A DNA stretch of 64,000 nt from Novosphingobium album (ex Hu et al. 2023) (GTDB taxonomy: Bacteria; Pseudomonadota; Alphaproteobacteria; Sphingomonadales; Sphingomonadaceae), in NCBI RefSeq assembly GCF_022832385.1, contig NZ_JALHLE010000007.1, positions 1 through 64,000 on the forward strand, read 5' to 3'. Under the pieces are notes generated by a model. It worked only from the letters and a program-made list of their open reading frames with translations. It was not told the DNA's origin and ran no database searches. The position numbers and the translations under genes were made by a program. This document shows positions 47,286 through 55,781 of the stretch, one piece after another (the stretch's first letter is position 1; every line of letters begins with the position of its first letter).

Positions 47286-47984
47286 ATGGGTATCTTCTCC
47301 CGCACCCGCGACATCATCGCCGCCAACTTCAACGACCTGCTCGACAAGGCCGAAGACCCCGCGAAGATGATCCGCCTGATCATCCTCGAAATGGAGGAGA
47401 CCCTCGTCGAGGTGCGCACCAGCTCGGCGCGCACCATCGCCGACCAGAAGGAACTGCGCCGCCACGTCGCCAAGCTCGACAAGCTGCAGGCAGACTGGAG
47501 CGAGAAGGCCCAGCTCGCGCTGAGCAAGGGCCGTGAGGACCTCGCCCGCGCCGCGCTGCTCGAAAGGAAGAAGGCCACCGACATGGCTGATCAGTTGAAC
47601 GCCGAGATCGCCGTGCTCGACGATTCATTGCGCGCCTACGAACAGGACATCGAGAAGCTGCAGAATCGCCTGCGCGAAGCCCGCAGCCGCCAGAGCGCCA
47701 TCGCCGCACGGTTGCAGAGCGCCGAAAACAGGATCAGACTGCGCACGCTGCTCTCGAACGAGCGCGTCGATGAAGCGCTCGCGCGCTTCGACCAGCTCGA
47801 GCGCCGCGTCGATTATGCCGAAGGTCGGGCCGAGGCGATGAGCCTGGGCGACAGCCGCCAGCCGACGCTCGCCGAGGAAATCGCCGCGCTCGCCGATGGC
47901 GACACAATCGAGGCCGAACTCGCCGAAATGAAGCGTGCCATGGGTTCGGACGCTCCGAAGCCGGTCGAAGACCCGGCCACCTGA
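47286..47984 (+). CDS. pspA: Phage shock protein PspA
   Basis: A 232-residue PspA/IM30 (ESCRT-III-like) protein: N-terminal amphipathic helix MGIFSRTRDIIAANFNDLLDKAEDPAKMI (positions 1-29), long coiled coil (about 30-190) with REDLARAALLERKK and ARLQSAENRIRLRT, and a short C-terminal region. PspA binds PspF to repress it and, under stress, polymerises at the membrane to preserve proton-motive force. ATG at 47286 chosen for the conserved N-terminus; the frame is open upstream. An acidic C-terminal helix (EAELAEMKRAMG) closes it. Confidence 0.95.
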   Translation: MGIFSRTRDIIAANFNDLLDKAEDPAKMIRLIILEMEETLVEVRTSSARTIADQKELRRHVAKLDKLQADWSEKAQLALSKGREDLARAALLERKKATDMADQLNAEIAVLDDSLRAYEQDIEKLQNRLREARSRQSAIAARLQSAENRIRLRTLLSNERVDEALARFDQLERRVDYAEGRAEAMSLGDSRQPTLAEEIAALADGDTIEAELAEMKRAMGSDAPKPVEDPAT

Positions 47985-48087
47985 CCCGCGCACGCGCGCT
48001 TTCGTCCCGGAAGCGTGCCAAGTCCCCGCCATGCGAGACGGGGGGCAAATTACCGGGACGTTTCGTTTTCAAGGGAAGGGATAACCA

Positions 48088-48492
48088 GTGTCACGCGGAC
48101 AATTCTATCTCGACAAGTCGAACGCGAAGCTGGCCGGCGTCTGCGCAGGCATCGCCGACTATACGGGTATCGACACCTTCTGGGTGCGCCTCGGCGCGGT
48201 GCTGCTCACGCTGCTTGGCTTTCCCTTCGTCATCCTGATCTACATAGCCATGGCAGTTCTGGCCGACAGTCGCCCGATGGGCCTCTATAGCGAAGTGGAA
48301 GAAGAACGCCTGTTGCGCCGCATGGAACGCCGCCGCCAGCGCCGCGGCCTGACCATGCCGGGCAGCACGCCTCGCTCGAGCCGCCTGCGTTCCGACCTGT
48401 CGGATCTCGACAAGCGCATCGCCGACATGGAAGCGCATTATGCGAGCTCGAGCAACTCGCGCCTTGCTGCCGAGATCGACAGCCTGCGCTGA
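48088..48492 (+). CDS. pspC: Phage shock protein PspC
   Basis: A 134-residue protein starting with GTG (48088), preceded by AAGGGAAGGG. PspC domain at about 5-65: FYLDKSNAKLAGVCAGIADY, GIDTFWVRLGAVLLTLLG and a membrane span FPFVILIYIAMAVLA. The cytoplasmic tail is basic then helical with LDKRIADMEAHY. PspC senses membrane damage and works with PspB to sequester PspA. Longer and with a more basic tail than the E. coli protein (119 aa). Confidence 0.92.
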   Translation: MSRGQFYLDKSNAKLAGVCAGIADYTGIDTFWVRLGAVLLTLLGFPFVILIYIAMAVLADSRPMGLYSEVEEERLLRRMERRRQRRGLTMPGSTPRSSRLRSDLSDLDKRIADMEAHYASSSNSRLAAEIDSLR

Positions 48493-48521
48493 GCGCGAAC
48501 CGGAAACAGGAATCAAGCACA

Positions 48522-48806
48522 ATGGACACCGGAAACCTGGCCCTGCTGATCCCGATCATCGGCGTCAGCATCCCCATCATCGCGATCTGGACCAAGCATA
48601 AGCGCGACATGCTCAGGATGGAGCTCGAAGCCACGGCGGAAAAAAGCGCACTCTACGCCAACCGCAACGCCGAACTGGAGGAGCGCGTGCGCGTGCTCGA
48701 ACGGATCGTCACCGATAAGGGCTATGACACCGCCCTGCAGATCGAGGCCCTGCGCGATCAACGCGAGGTGGAAAGCCAGCGCGCACCGAGCGAGACCCGC
48801 CAATGA
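48522..48806 (+). CDS. pspB: PspB-like membrane protein (first of three)
   Basis: A 94-residue protein with one N-terminal membrane helix (LALLIPIIGVSIPIIAIW) followed by a helical, charged region with RNAELEERVRVLERIVTDKG and a terminal IEALRDQREVE. The size, one span and coiled coil with LEERVRVLERI match PspB, although E. coli PspB is 74 aa. Begins 29 bp after pspC. It shares the RVRVLERI-T--(G/A)----QI-ALRD pattern with the next two proteins, showing an in-place family expansion. Confidence 0.78.
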   Translation: MDTGNLALLIPIIGVSIPIIAIWTKHKRDMLRMELEATAEKSALYANRNAELEERVRVLERIVTDKGYDTALQIEALRDQREVESQRAPSETRQ

Positions 48807-49093
48807 CCCCGGAAGAAGTCGTTGCACTGCTGGTGCTGATGACAGCCGTCATCATCGTGGTGTCGATCCTCGCCAACGCCTACAAGCGGCACCTTGCCTT
48901 CCAGGAACGCAAGCTGGAAATCATGGCCGGACAGACTGCGGAAAAGGCCGCACAATATGCCGCGCAGAACGCCCAGCTCGAAAACCGGGTGCGCGTTCTC
49001 GAACGTATCGCTACAGAAGGCGGCAGCGCCGATCTTGCCACGCAGATCGACGCGCTACGCGACATCGAACCGGTTGAGGTAACCAAGCAATGA
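48803..49093 (+). CDS. PspB-like membrane protein (second of three)
   Basis: A 96-residue protein whose ATG overlaps the previous stop (ATGA). One membrane helix near the N-terminus (VVALLVLMTAVIIVVSILANA), then a charged segment, QNAQLENRVRVLERIATEGG and TQIDALRD. It is clearly homologous in its C-terminal half to the neighbouring two small proteins. Probably interacts with PspC/PspA. Not distinguishable as canonical PspB versus paralogue by sequence alone. Confidence 0.75.
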   Translation: MTPEEVVALLVLMTAVIIVVSILANAYKRHLAFQERKLEIMAGQTAEKAAQYAAQNAQLENRVRVLERIATEGGSADLATQIDALRDIEPVEVTKQ

Positions 49094-49329
49094 GTTTCTG
49101 GACCGCTGTCGTCGTCCTGTTCGCAATTGGCTGCTGGACCTGGCTGCGCACGCAAAAGTACCGCGCCCTCGGCCACAAGAACGGCGGTTACGACCACACA
49201 GCCCGCGAGCACGAACTCGAGCGCGAGGTCGAGGAAATGCGCAAGCGCATTGCCGTGCTGGAACGCATCGCCACTGACGAGCAGCGTGGCAAGGACCTCG
49301 CCCGCGAGATCGAATCGCTGCGGGACTGA
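49090..49329 (+). CDS. PspB-like membrane protein (third of three)
   Basis: A 79-residue protein overlapping the preceding gene by 4 bp (ATGA). N-terminal hydrophobic helix (AVVVLFAIGCWTWL), then EREVEEMRKRIAVLERIATDEQRGKDLAREIESLRD (given as the C-terminal 36 residues, positions 44-79). Same VLERIAT...EI-SLRD signature as the two genes before. It is the last gene of the psp operon; no clear terminator follows. Confidence 0.75.
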   Translation: MSFWTAVVVLFAIGCWTWLRTQKYRALGHKNGGYDHTAREHELEREVEEMRKRIAVLERIATDEQRGKDLAREIESLRD

Positions 49330-49686
49330 ACCGTGGTGAGCCGGATTTGCGATTGCATATAGGCCTGCGCGATGCTGCCCGTCCGTTGATACCCGGCACC
49401 ACTTTGTGTCCAACACGCGCCTGACATTCGCAGGACGCCTGCAGGCAGGCAGCGATCATTCGATTTCAGCAACAGCCTGAAAAGGCCCCACCCCCCTGTT
49501 CGCATCAGCGCAGCAGGAATGGCACCCGAGGCCGAATTCATGCACGGTTCTTTCCCGGAAATAGGCGCAACCAAGGATGTGACGCGTGATGCTTCGGGCT
49601 CCACCACGCCATCAGTGGCGCCTCCGAGGGGTAGACTTGTTAACCATTAGAAAGAATACTGCTTCACCTCAATTAACGAGGTTGCA
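49330..49686. other. Intergenic region after psp operon
   Basis: A 357 bp stretch with no credible gene. Open frames in it are short and without features. The last 40 bases before the methyltransferase (from about 49640) are AT-rich with TTAACC and TTAACG, and may carry that gene's promoter. No hairpin with a T-tract was seen to end the psp transcript. Confidence 0.4.
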
Positions 49687-50478
49687 ATGATACTTGAACC
49701 GACTGGCGAGCGCATGGTCGAGGAGCATTATACAGGCTCGCTTCAAGACCATGTGATCCATATCCTGCACCTCGCCACCTACCGCTTTGCCGAGGCTATG
49801 ACGCGAGGCAAGCGGGTTCTCGATTTCGGGTGCGGCAGTGGATACGGATCGGCGATGATTGCAGAGACGGCGGACAGTGTTGTCGCAGTCGATGTCGCCG
49901 CTGATGCCGTTGCTTATGCTCGAGACCGCTTTATTCGCGAAAATCTGAGTTTTGACCAGATTGATCCATCGAGCCCACTTCCGTTCGCCGACGCCAGTTT
50001 CGACATGGTGCTATCCTTCCAGGTATTCGAACATGTCACCGATACCGAGCACTACCTATCGGAGATTCGGCGCATTCTTGTACCGGGAGGGAAATTGCTG
50101 CTGGTCACGCCTGACCGGGACACGCGGCTCTTGCCACTGCAACGGCCTTGGAACCGCTGGCATGTAAAAGAATACAGCAAGCGAGGACTGCAGCGGGAGT
50201 TGTCACGTCATTTCGGAACGGTCTCTGTGATGGGAATGACCGGGCGAGACGAGATGATCGAGCTTGAGGTGCGACGCTGCGCCAGGGTTAAATGGATGAC
50301 GTTGCCAGTCACCTTGCCTGTCATGCCGGACAATTGGCGCGTAGCGGCACTCAACATGATCCACCGCCTGAGAGGTCGCACCAGTGGGGAGCCGTGCGCA
50401 TGCCCATTTACCATTGGAGATGTAACGATCTCCGCTGATGCAACGCCATCGGTCAACCTCGTGGCGATCGCCGCGTGA
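49687..50478 (+). CDS. Class I SAM-dependent methyltransferase
   Basis: A 263-residue methyltransferase: motif I VLDFGCGSGYGS at 44-55, motif II acidic residue in VVAVDVAAD, and post-motif SFDMVLSFQVFEHVTD near 103-118 with LVPGGKLLLVTPD. Methyltransf_11-type. The C-terminal ~90 residues are basic and carry a CPF-like segment without known motif. Composition is lower in GC than the surrounding genes, and its neighbours are unrelated, so it may be a later arrival. Substrate unknown; sugar or lipid methylation is possible. Confidence 0.82.
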   Translation: MILEPTGERMVEEHYTGSLQDHVIHILHLATYRFAEAMTRGKRVLDFGCGSGYGSAMIAETADSVVAVDVAADAVAYARDRFIRENLSFDQIDPSSPLPFADASFDMVLSFQVFEHVTDTEHYLSEIRRILVPGGKLLLVTPDRDTRLLPLQRPWNRWHVKEYSKRGLQRELSRHFGTVSVMGMTGRDEMIELEVRRCARVKWMTLPVTLPVMPDNWRVAALNMIHRLRGRTSGEPCACPFTIGDVTISADATPSVNLVAIAA

Positions 50479-50511
50479 TTTTCCCGCTCTCATCGTTCGC
50501 TGAGAGGCCCC

Positions 50512-52575
50512 TCACGCCTCAGGCACCCGCGCATCCAGCTCCGCCAGCCATACCGCTGCGCTGGCATCGGACGGAGCACGCCAGTCGCCGCGGGGGCTGA
50601 GCGCGCCGCCCGAGGATACCTTCGGACCATTGGGGATCGCCGAACGCTTGAACTGGCTGAAAGCGAAGAAACGGCGCAGGAATTTTTCCAGCCAGTCACG
50701 GATCGTGGCGAGATCGTACTGGTTCTTGCGATCTTGCGGGAAACCGTCAGGCCAGCTGCCCGCCATGGTATCGCGCCATGCATGCCAGGCGAGAAACGCC
50801 ACCTTCGACGGCTTCTGCCCGAAGCGCATCACGTGGTGCAGGAAGAAGTCGTTGAGCTCGTAGGGGCCGATCTTCGCCTCGGTGCTCTGGATCGCCCCGT
50901 CCGCCCCGGCCGGCACCAGTTCGGGCGAGATTTCAGTATCAAGGATCGCCAGCAGCACTTCGTCCGTCGCCGCATCGAACTGGTCGCCGCGCGCGCACCA
51001 GCGGATGAGGTACTGGATCAGCGTTTTGGGCACGCCCGCGTTGACGGCATAGTGACTCATCTGGTCGCCGACACCGTACGTACACCAGCCCAGCGCCAGT
51101 TCCGAGAGATCGCCAGTGCCGACCACAAAGCCATTGTGCTGGCTGGCGAGTCGGAAGAGGTAATCGGTGCGCAGGCCCGCCTGCACATTCTCGAAGGTCA
51201 CGTCGTAGACAGGCTCGCCGCCTGCAAAGGCATGGCCGATGTCTTCCAGCATCCGCGTGGCCGCGGGGCGGATGTCAATTTCCTCGGCGGTGATACCCAC
51301 CGCGCGCATCAGCTTCCAGGCATTACTCTTGGTATCGTCACTGGTGGCGAAACCGGGCATCGTATAGCCGCGGATGAACGTGCGCGGCAGGCGGAGCCGG
51401 TCACAGACCTTGGCTGCCACGATCAGCGCATGGGTGGAATCGAGCCCGCCGGAAATGCCGATCACCATAGACTTCGCGCCGGTCGACTCCAGCCGCCGCA
51501 TCAGCCCGTCGACCTGGATGTTGAACGCCTCATAGCAATCGGCATCGAGCCGCTCGGCCCGGTCGGGCACGAAGGGGAAGCGGCTGACCGGACGGACGAG
51601 CCCGATGTCCCCGCCGTGCGGGGCGTGTCGGAAGGGAATGGTCCGGAAAGTCTCGTCCGGGCGCCCAGCCGCCTCACCCGCATCATTGAAGGTGGGAATA
51701 CGCAACCGGTCCATGACAATGCGCTCGCAATCGACATCCGCCACGCAGAGTTCCGGGTGCAGCGAGAAACGCTCGCTCTCGGCCAAGAGGTCGCCCAGTT
51801 CGTAGATCACCCCCTGCCCGTCCCAGGCAAGGTCGGTGGTGCTCTCGCCGTGCCCGGCGGCGCAATAGACATAGGCCGATGCCGTGCGCGCCGATTGCGA
51901 GCGGCAGAGCATGTGACGTTCGTCCGACTTGCCAATCACGATGTTGGAGGCCGAGAGGTTGCACAGGATCGTCGCCCCGGCGAGCGCACCGAGCGAGCTT
52001 GGCGGCGTGGCCGCCCAGAAGTCCTCGCAGATTTCGGCGAAGAAACGGAAGTGCGGCAGCACTTCGGAGGCGAAGACCAGATCGGTGCCGAACGGCACAT
52101 CGTGCCCGTTCACCCGGATCATCTGCCCTGTGATGCCCTTGCCGCTGGCGAACCAGCGCTTCTCGTAGAACTCACGGTAATTGGGCAGGTAGGACTTGGG
52201 CACCGCGCCCAGCAGATGCCCATGCGCAATCGCCAGCGCGCAGTTGTAAAGCCGCCCCTTGTGCATCAGCGCCGCGCCAATGAGGAGCACCGGCGATAAC
52301 TCGGCGCTGGCCTTCACGATGTCCGCGATGGCAGCCTCGACCGCCTCGATCATTGCGCCTTGCAGGTGCAGGTCGTCGATCGCATACGAGGACAGGCACA
52401 GTTCCGGAAACACCAGCAGGTCCACACGCGCCTCATGCGCGCGGCGCGCCTCGGCCAGCACCGCATCACGGTTGAACACGACATCGGCGGTCCGCACATG
52501 CGGCGTCGAAGTGGCGACCCGCACGAAGCCGTGTTCGTGCATGGCGTAGAAGGGATGCGCTTTCGCTTCGGTCAT
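50512..52575 (-). CDS. nadE: Glutamine-dependent NAD(+) synthase
   Basis: A 687-residue two-domain enzyme. N-terminal CN-hydrolase (glutaminase) domain with the triad Glu in FPELCLSS, Lys in AVPKSYLP and Cys in FFAEICEDFW. C-terminal NAD synthase domain with the ATP P-loop GISGGLDSTHAL near 370 and GTGDLSELALGWCTYGVGDQM. It makes NAD from deamido-NAD using glutamine ammonia. ATG 52575 (MTEAKAHPF) fits better than an in-frame codon 12 residues upstream. Same length as mycobacterial-type NadE. Confidence 0.95.
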   Translation of the reverse strand: MTEAKAHPFYAMHEHGFVRVATSTPHVRTADVVFNRDAVLAEARRAHEARVDLLVFPELCLSSYAIDDLHLQGAMIEAVEAAIADIVKASAELSPVLLIGAALMHKGRLYNCALAIAHGHLLGAVPKSYLPNYREFYEKRWFASGKGITGQMIRVNGHDVPFGTDLVFASEVLPHFRFFAEICEDFWAATPPSSLGALAGATILCNLSASNIVIGKSDERHMLCRSQSARTASAYVYCAAGHGESTTDLAWDGQGVIYELGDLLAESERFSLHPELCVADVDCERIVMDRLRIPTFNDAGEAAGRPDETFRTIPFRHAPHGGDIGLVRPVSRFPFVPDRAERLDADCYEAFNIQVDGLMRRLESTGAKSMVIGISGGLDSTHALIVAAKVCDRLRLPRTFIRGYTMPGFATSDDTKSNAWKLMRAVGITAEEIDIRPAATRMLEDIGHAFAGGEPVYDVTFENVQAGLRTDYLFRLASQHNGFVVGTGDLSELALGWCTYGVGDQMSHYAVNAGVPKTLIQYLIRWCARGDQFDAATDEVLLAILDTEISPELVPAGADGAIQSTEAKIGPYELNDFFLHHVMRFGQKPSKVAFLAWHAWRDTMAGSWPDGFPQDRKNQYDLATIRDWLEKFLRRFFAFSQFKRSAIPNGPKVSSGGALSPRGDWRAPSDASAAVWLAELDARVPEA

Positions 52576-52655
52576 GGGCAAATCCCTGACAGGATTGGGG
52601 GCGGAGAGCAATGTTCCCCTTGCCCTCCAGCAACACCCCCCTAAATGCAGGAACC

Positions 52656-53069
52656 ATGCGCAGCCTTGACGATATCCGCGAAGAGTACGAGTTCCTCGAC
52701 GGCGACGAACGCTACCGCCTCCTCATCGAACTGGGCCGCGAGCTCGACGAGATGCCCGATGCGCTCAAGACCGATGCTACCAAGGTGCGCGGATGCTCGG
52801 CCAGCGTCTGGGTCTATCCCATGGCCAGGGACGACGGCACGCTGCATTTCCTGGCGGACAGCAACGCGGCGATTACCAAGGGCATCGTCTCGCTGGTGAT
52901 TTCCGCTGTCCAGGACCAGCCCGCCGCCGCCGTCGCCGAAACCGACATTGCCGCCGCGCTCGAACCGTTTGACCTCAAGAACCAGCTCTCGTCGAACCGG
53001 ACGCAGGGCGTGCCCAACATGATCGCGCTGATTCGCGAAACCGCCGCCCGTTACGCCGCCGGATCATGA
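52656..53069 (+). CDS. sufE: SufE family Fe-S cluster assembly protein
   Basis: A 137-residue SufE. MRSLDDIREEYEFLDGDERYRLLIELG is the standard start (residues 1-27), the sulfur-accepting Cys is in VRGCSASVWVY (about 45-55), and the C-terminal helix has LSSNRTQGVPNMIALIRETA. It takes persulfide sulfur from the SufS desulfurase. Begins at the ATG 52656, preceded by a weak site. Overlaps the DUF454 gene by 4 bp (ATGA). Confidence 0.93.
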   Translation: MRSLDDIREEYEFLDGDERYRLLIELGRELDEMPDALKTDATKVRGCSASVWVYPMARDDGTLHFLADSNAAITKGIVSLVISAVQDQPAAAVAETDIAAALEPFDLKNQLSSNRTQGVPNMIALIRETAARYAAGS

Positions 53070-53425
53070 AACGGATAACCCGCCCGGTCTGGATGGCGGC
53101 AGGGATCTTCTTCGTCGCGCTGGGAACGCTCGGCATCTTCCTGCCGCTGCTGCCGACGGTGGTGTTCTACCTGCTGGCGGCCTGGTGCTTTTCCAAGAGC
53201 CATCCCGAATGGGCCGAGCGGCTCTATAACCATCCCACTCATGGCCACCATTTGCGCGAATGGCGCGACAGGCGGGCCGTGAGCCGCAAGGGCAAAGTGG
53301 CCGCGATCGGCGCCATGTCGCTCAGCGTGGGCTTCGTAGCGCTGACGCTCGGCTGGCCCTGGGTGCTGATCCCGGTGGGCGTGCTGGCGGTAATCGGCCC
53401 CTGGATCTGGACGCGGGCCGAGTAA
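53066..53425 (+). CDS. YbaN/DUF454 family membrane protein
   Basis: A 119-residue inner-membrane protein with the DUF454 signature: LGTLGIFLPLLPTVVFYLLAAWCFSKSHPEW (about 18-48, in parts), then HPTHGHHLREWRDRRAVSRKGKVAAI and two closing membrane spans (LGWPWVLIPVGVLAVIGPW). Function unknown. Coupled to sufE by an ATGA overlap. Confidence 0.88.
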   Translation: MKRITRPVWMAAGIFFVALGTLGIFLPLLPTVVFYLLAAWCFSKSHPEWAERLYNHPTHGHHLREWRDRRAVSRKGKVAAIGAMSLSVGFVALTLGWPWVLIPVGVLAVIGPWIWTRAE

Positions 53426-53450
53426 GACCCGCGGTCCGGATCAATGCGCC

Positions 53451-54287
53451 TCAGGCGCTCTTGGCACCCTTGGCCGCAGCCTTGGCCGCTGCTGCCTGCG
53501 CGGCCATCTGGGGCGTAAATTCACCGCGATGGCCGTCACCGTTGTCGAGCGTGCCGAACATCCAGTCGTAGAGCAGCGTGATCGTCGCAAAGTTACCGCC
53601 GGTGAAGCGGGCGTGATGGTTGTGGTGCATCACCGAGACATAGTTGAGATAGCGGAACGGAAAGCGGTCCGTCTCCCACAAGTCGTGGTTGTGCAGGTTG
53701 ATCTGGTTGAACGCCATCCATGTGATCACGATCGTCACGACATGGAACTGCCCCATCAGCGCGGCAAGAACCGCGATCGAAGCAACATAGAGCCCCAGCC
53801 CGATCGCCACTTCCAGCGGATGGATGAAGCTCGAATCGCCGCGGCAGGGATTGTGCTGGCGGTGATGAACGGCGTGCATCCACTTGAGCGGCCCGGCGCC
53901 ACCCAGCAGCGCGCTATCGTGGAACAGGAAGCGGTGGGTGAGGTAGTAGAAGAAATCGTAGAACATCAGGATCACGACGATGTCGCGCGCCACCTGCCAC
54001 CAGGGCTGCGCGTCGGCGGTCAGGCAGAACGGCAGCACACCGCCGAAGATGATGACGATGAACAGGATCGCCCACTTGCGGTTCCATTTCTGGTTTGCCG
54101 CATAGCTCGGCTTTTCCATCTTCTGGCGGTACGCATCGGTATTGCGCTTTGCCTCCACCCGCAGCGCGGGAACAGCGAAGGCAATAGCCTTGCCGAGCAG
54201 CACCATTGCGATGATGCCAAGGCCGGTGATCAGCGAAAGCTGCCAATGGTAATTGGCAAGCAGCGTCGAAACGAAAGACGAATTCAT
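53451..54287 (-). CDS. Sterol desaturase/fatty acid hydroxylase family protein
   Basis: A 278-residue membrane di-iron enzyme. Histidine clusters: THRFLFHD, WMHAVHHRQHNP, NLHNHDLWE and VMHHNHHARFTGGNF, all needed for the metal centre. Four or so membrane helices. C-terminal tail is Ala-rich (QAAAAKAAAKGA). It belongs to the fatty-acid hydroxylase superfamily, which acts on lipids, sterols or carotenoids; here carotenoid hydroxylase crtZ is nearby (54910). ATG 54287 is selected (MNSSFVSTLL). Confidence 0.88.
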   Translation of the reverse strand: MNSSFVSTLLANYHWQLSLITGLGIIAMVLLGKAIAFAVPALRVEAKRNTDAYRQKMEKPSYAANQKWNRKWAILFIVIIFGGVLPFCLTADAQPWWQVARDIVVILMFYDFFYYLTHRFLFHDSALLGGAGPLKWMHAVHHRQHNPCRGDSSFIHPLEVAIGLGLYVASIAVLAALMGQFHVVTIVITWMAFNQINLHNHDLWETDRFPFRYLNYVSVMHHNHHARFTGGNFATITLLYDWMFGTLDNGDGHRGEFTPQMAAQAAAAKAAAKGAKSA

Positions 54288-54466
54288 CAATAATCCTGCT
54301 GTTATGCAAAACCGGGCGCGTGTCTGCATCCGCAGACCGTTATGAGCGATCACTGCTCATACCGAAAACGCTGTTCCCGTTCAATCAGAATAGACAGGAC
54401 TGTCTATCAGATCGCTGCACAGATCCGTTCAGAGGGCGGCATTGCAAACCTGCCGGAGCCCTGCCC

Positions 54467-54772
54467 CTAGCGGTCGATCAATGCGGAAATCCGGTGAAAG
54501 AAGGGGTGATGGGGCGTCGCGCCCACTTCGACGCCATGAAAGACACCAGTGCCGAGCATCGGCAGCACCTTTTTGAGAACCTCGACGTCCTCGCCATTGC
54601 GCACATCGACATGCAGGCGAAGCTTGCCATCAAATTCGATGCTGACCTTCGCATCCTTCGGCGTGCTGGCGTGCACGATATCGAGTATCTTGCTCAGCTC
54701 TTCCGAAACGAATGCCGATTTCTGGCTGGGCAGCCGCTCAACCGCCCGCTCACCGTCACTGGTTTGGTCCAT
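54467..54772 (-). CDS. Hypothetical protein
   Basis: A 101-residue protein starting MDQTSDGERAVE, with a strong ribosome site GGAGGAAG before ATG 54772. It has a helical N-terminal half (SEELSKILDIVHAST) and a beta-rich second half with AKVSIEFDGKLRLHVDVRNGEDVEVLKKVL. No family is recognised. It lies between the sterol desaturase and crtZ genes on the same strand, but gaps of about 140-180 bp suggest it is not cotranscribed with the first. Confidence 0.55.
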   Translation of the reverse strand: MDQTSDGERAVERLPSQKSAFVSEELSKILDIVHASTPKDAKVSIEFDGKLRLHVDVRNGEDVEVLKKVLPMLGTGVFHGVEVGATPHHPFFHRISALIDR

Positions 54773-54909
54773 CGGGCCAACTTCCTCCAAATTCCTCATG
54801 ATACAGCGAAACGCCGAATACAGCTCACCATTGCCCGGCGATGGTGCGGACAGGTACCGCAGATGTCCAGTCCTGGGAAAAGATCGTTCCACACTGGCAC
54901 CAGCGCGGA

Positions 54910-55428
54910 TCAGTCCCCGATCGCCTCGCGCAGGACGGCGATCCCGCGGCTTCGTTGCTCCCGCAATTCGCGCTTGAGCAGGGCGGGGTCGCGCGCGACC
55001 ACGAACCCGAAGCTGACTCCGCCTTCCTTGCCGACTGTGGCGTGATGAAGCTTATGCGCCTGCACCAGCCGCTTGGCGTAGCCGCGCTTGGGCACCCAGC
55101 GGAAATAACGCTGGTGCACCAGGCCGTCATGAATCAGCGTGTAAATCACACCATAAAGCAGCACGCCGAGCCCCATCCACGTCCCCGGCTCCCACGCGCC
55201 TTCCCCCATCAGCATGGGCGATCCAATCGCGAACAGACTTATGCTGATCGCTGCCCCCACCAGCGCATAGAGATCGTTCTTCTCCAGAATCCCCTCGTGC
55301 GGCTCATGGTGATCGCGGTGCCAGGCCCAGCCGAACCCGTGCATCACGTACTTATGGCTGGACCAGGCGACAAATTCCATCGCGGCGGCGGTGGCAAGCA
55401 CAGTGAACGTGGCGGCAATCGGAGACAT
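54910..55428 (-). CDS. crtZ: Beta-carotene hydroxylase
   Basis: A 172-residue CrtZ. Histidine motifs HKYVMHG, HRDHHEPHEG, HDGLVHQRY and HKLHHA are in the order typical of CrtZ and all are intact. Three to four membrane helices. It adds hydroxyls to beta-carotene to give zeaxanthin, the base for nostoxanthin-type pigments of sphingomonads. ATG 55428 (MSPIAATF). No other carotenoid genes lie within the window. Confidence 0.95.
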   Translation of the reverse strand: MSPIAATFTVLATAAAMEFVAWSSHKYVMHGFGWAWHRDHHEPHEGILEKNDLYALVGAAISISLFAIGSPMLMGEGAWEPGTWMGLGVLLYGVIYTLIHDGLVHQRYFRWVPKRGYAKRLVQAHKLHHATVGKEGGVSFGFVVARDPALLKRELREQRSRGIAVLREAIGD

Positions 55429-55781
55429 GACCCGCCCATAGCACCCCGCCGCTCGCGCGCCTATCGCGGCCGCAATGGCATCGTCATTTCAGCAGATTTC
55501 CGGGAAACCGGGAGAACGCGGCGCCAAACGCCCCGCCCGATCCAAAAAACAGACGCAGACATGCTCCATCTGGGGACAAGACATGCCTGCGCCTGCGTTT
55601 TTTGCCTATCGTGCTCCCCCTCCCTTCGGGTCGCGGGGGAATTCTAGCGCTTTCGGGCTGCGACTCTTAATTACAAATCCCGACAGGTCTGTGACTGGCG
55701 AGTCTCCTCGCGTTCATCTTAGTGGCCATATTTATGAATGCACGGGATCACCCCACCCGTCGCAACCTAGGAATATTGACC
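55429..55781. other. Divergent intergenic region with central hairpin
   Basis: A 353 bp gap between divergent crtZ and an exported-protein gene. It contains one strong bidirectional hairpin (55544-55603) with A6 before and T6 after, plus a short C5/G5 hairpin near 55610-55640. No open frame of note. The right 80 bp before 55782 is AT-rich (TTAATTACAAAT) and may hold the promoter of the following gene. Confidence 0.45.
55544..55603. terminator. Bidirectional terminator-like hairpin, possible sRNA end
   Basis: Left arm AAAAAACAGACGCAGACATG (55544-55563) pairs with CATGCCTGCGCCTGCG then TTTTTT (55582-55603), leaving a loop of about 18 bases, with two wobble-like differences and a 2-base bulge. 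Since the flanking genes are divergent, it does not end either of them; a small unannotated transcript ending here is one explanation. Confidence 0.5.
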
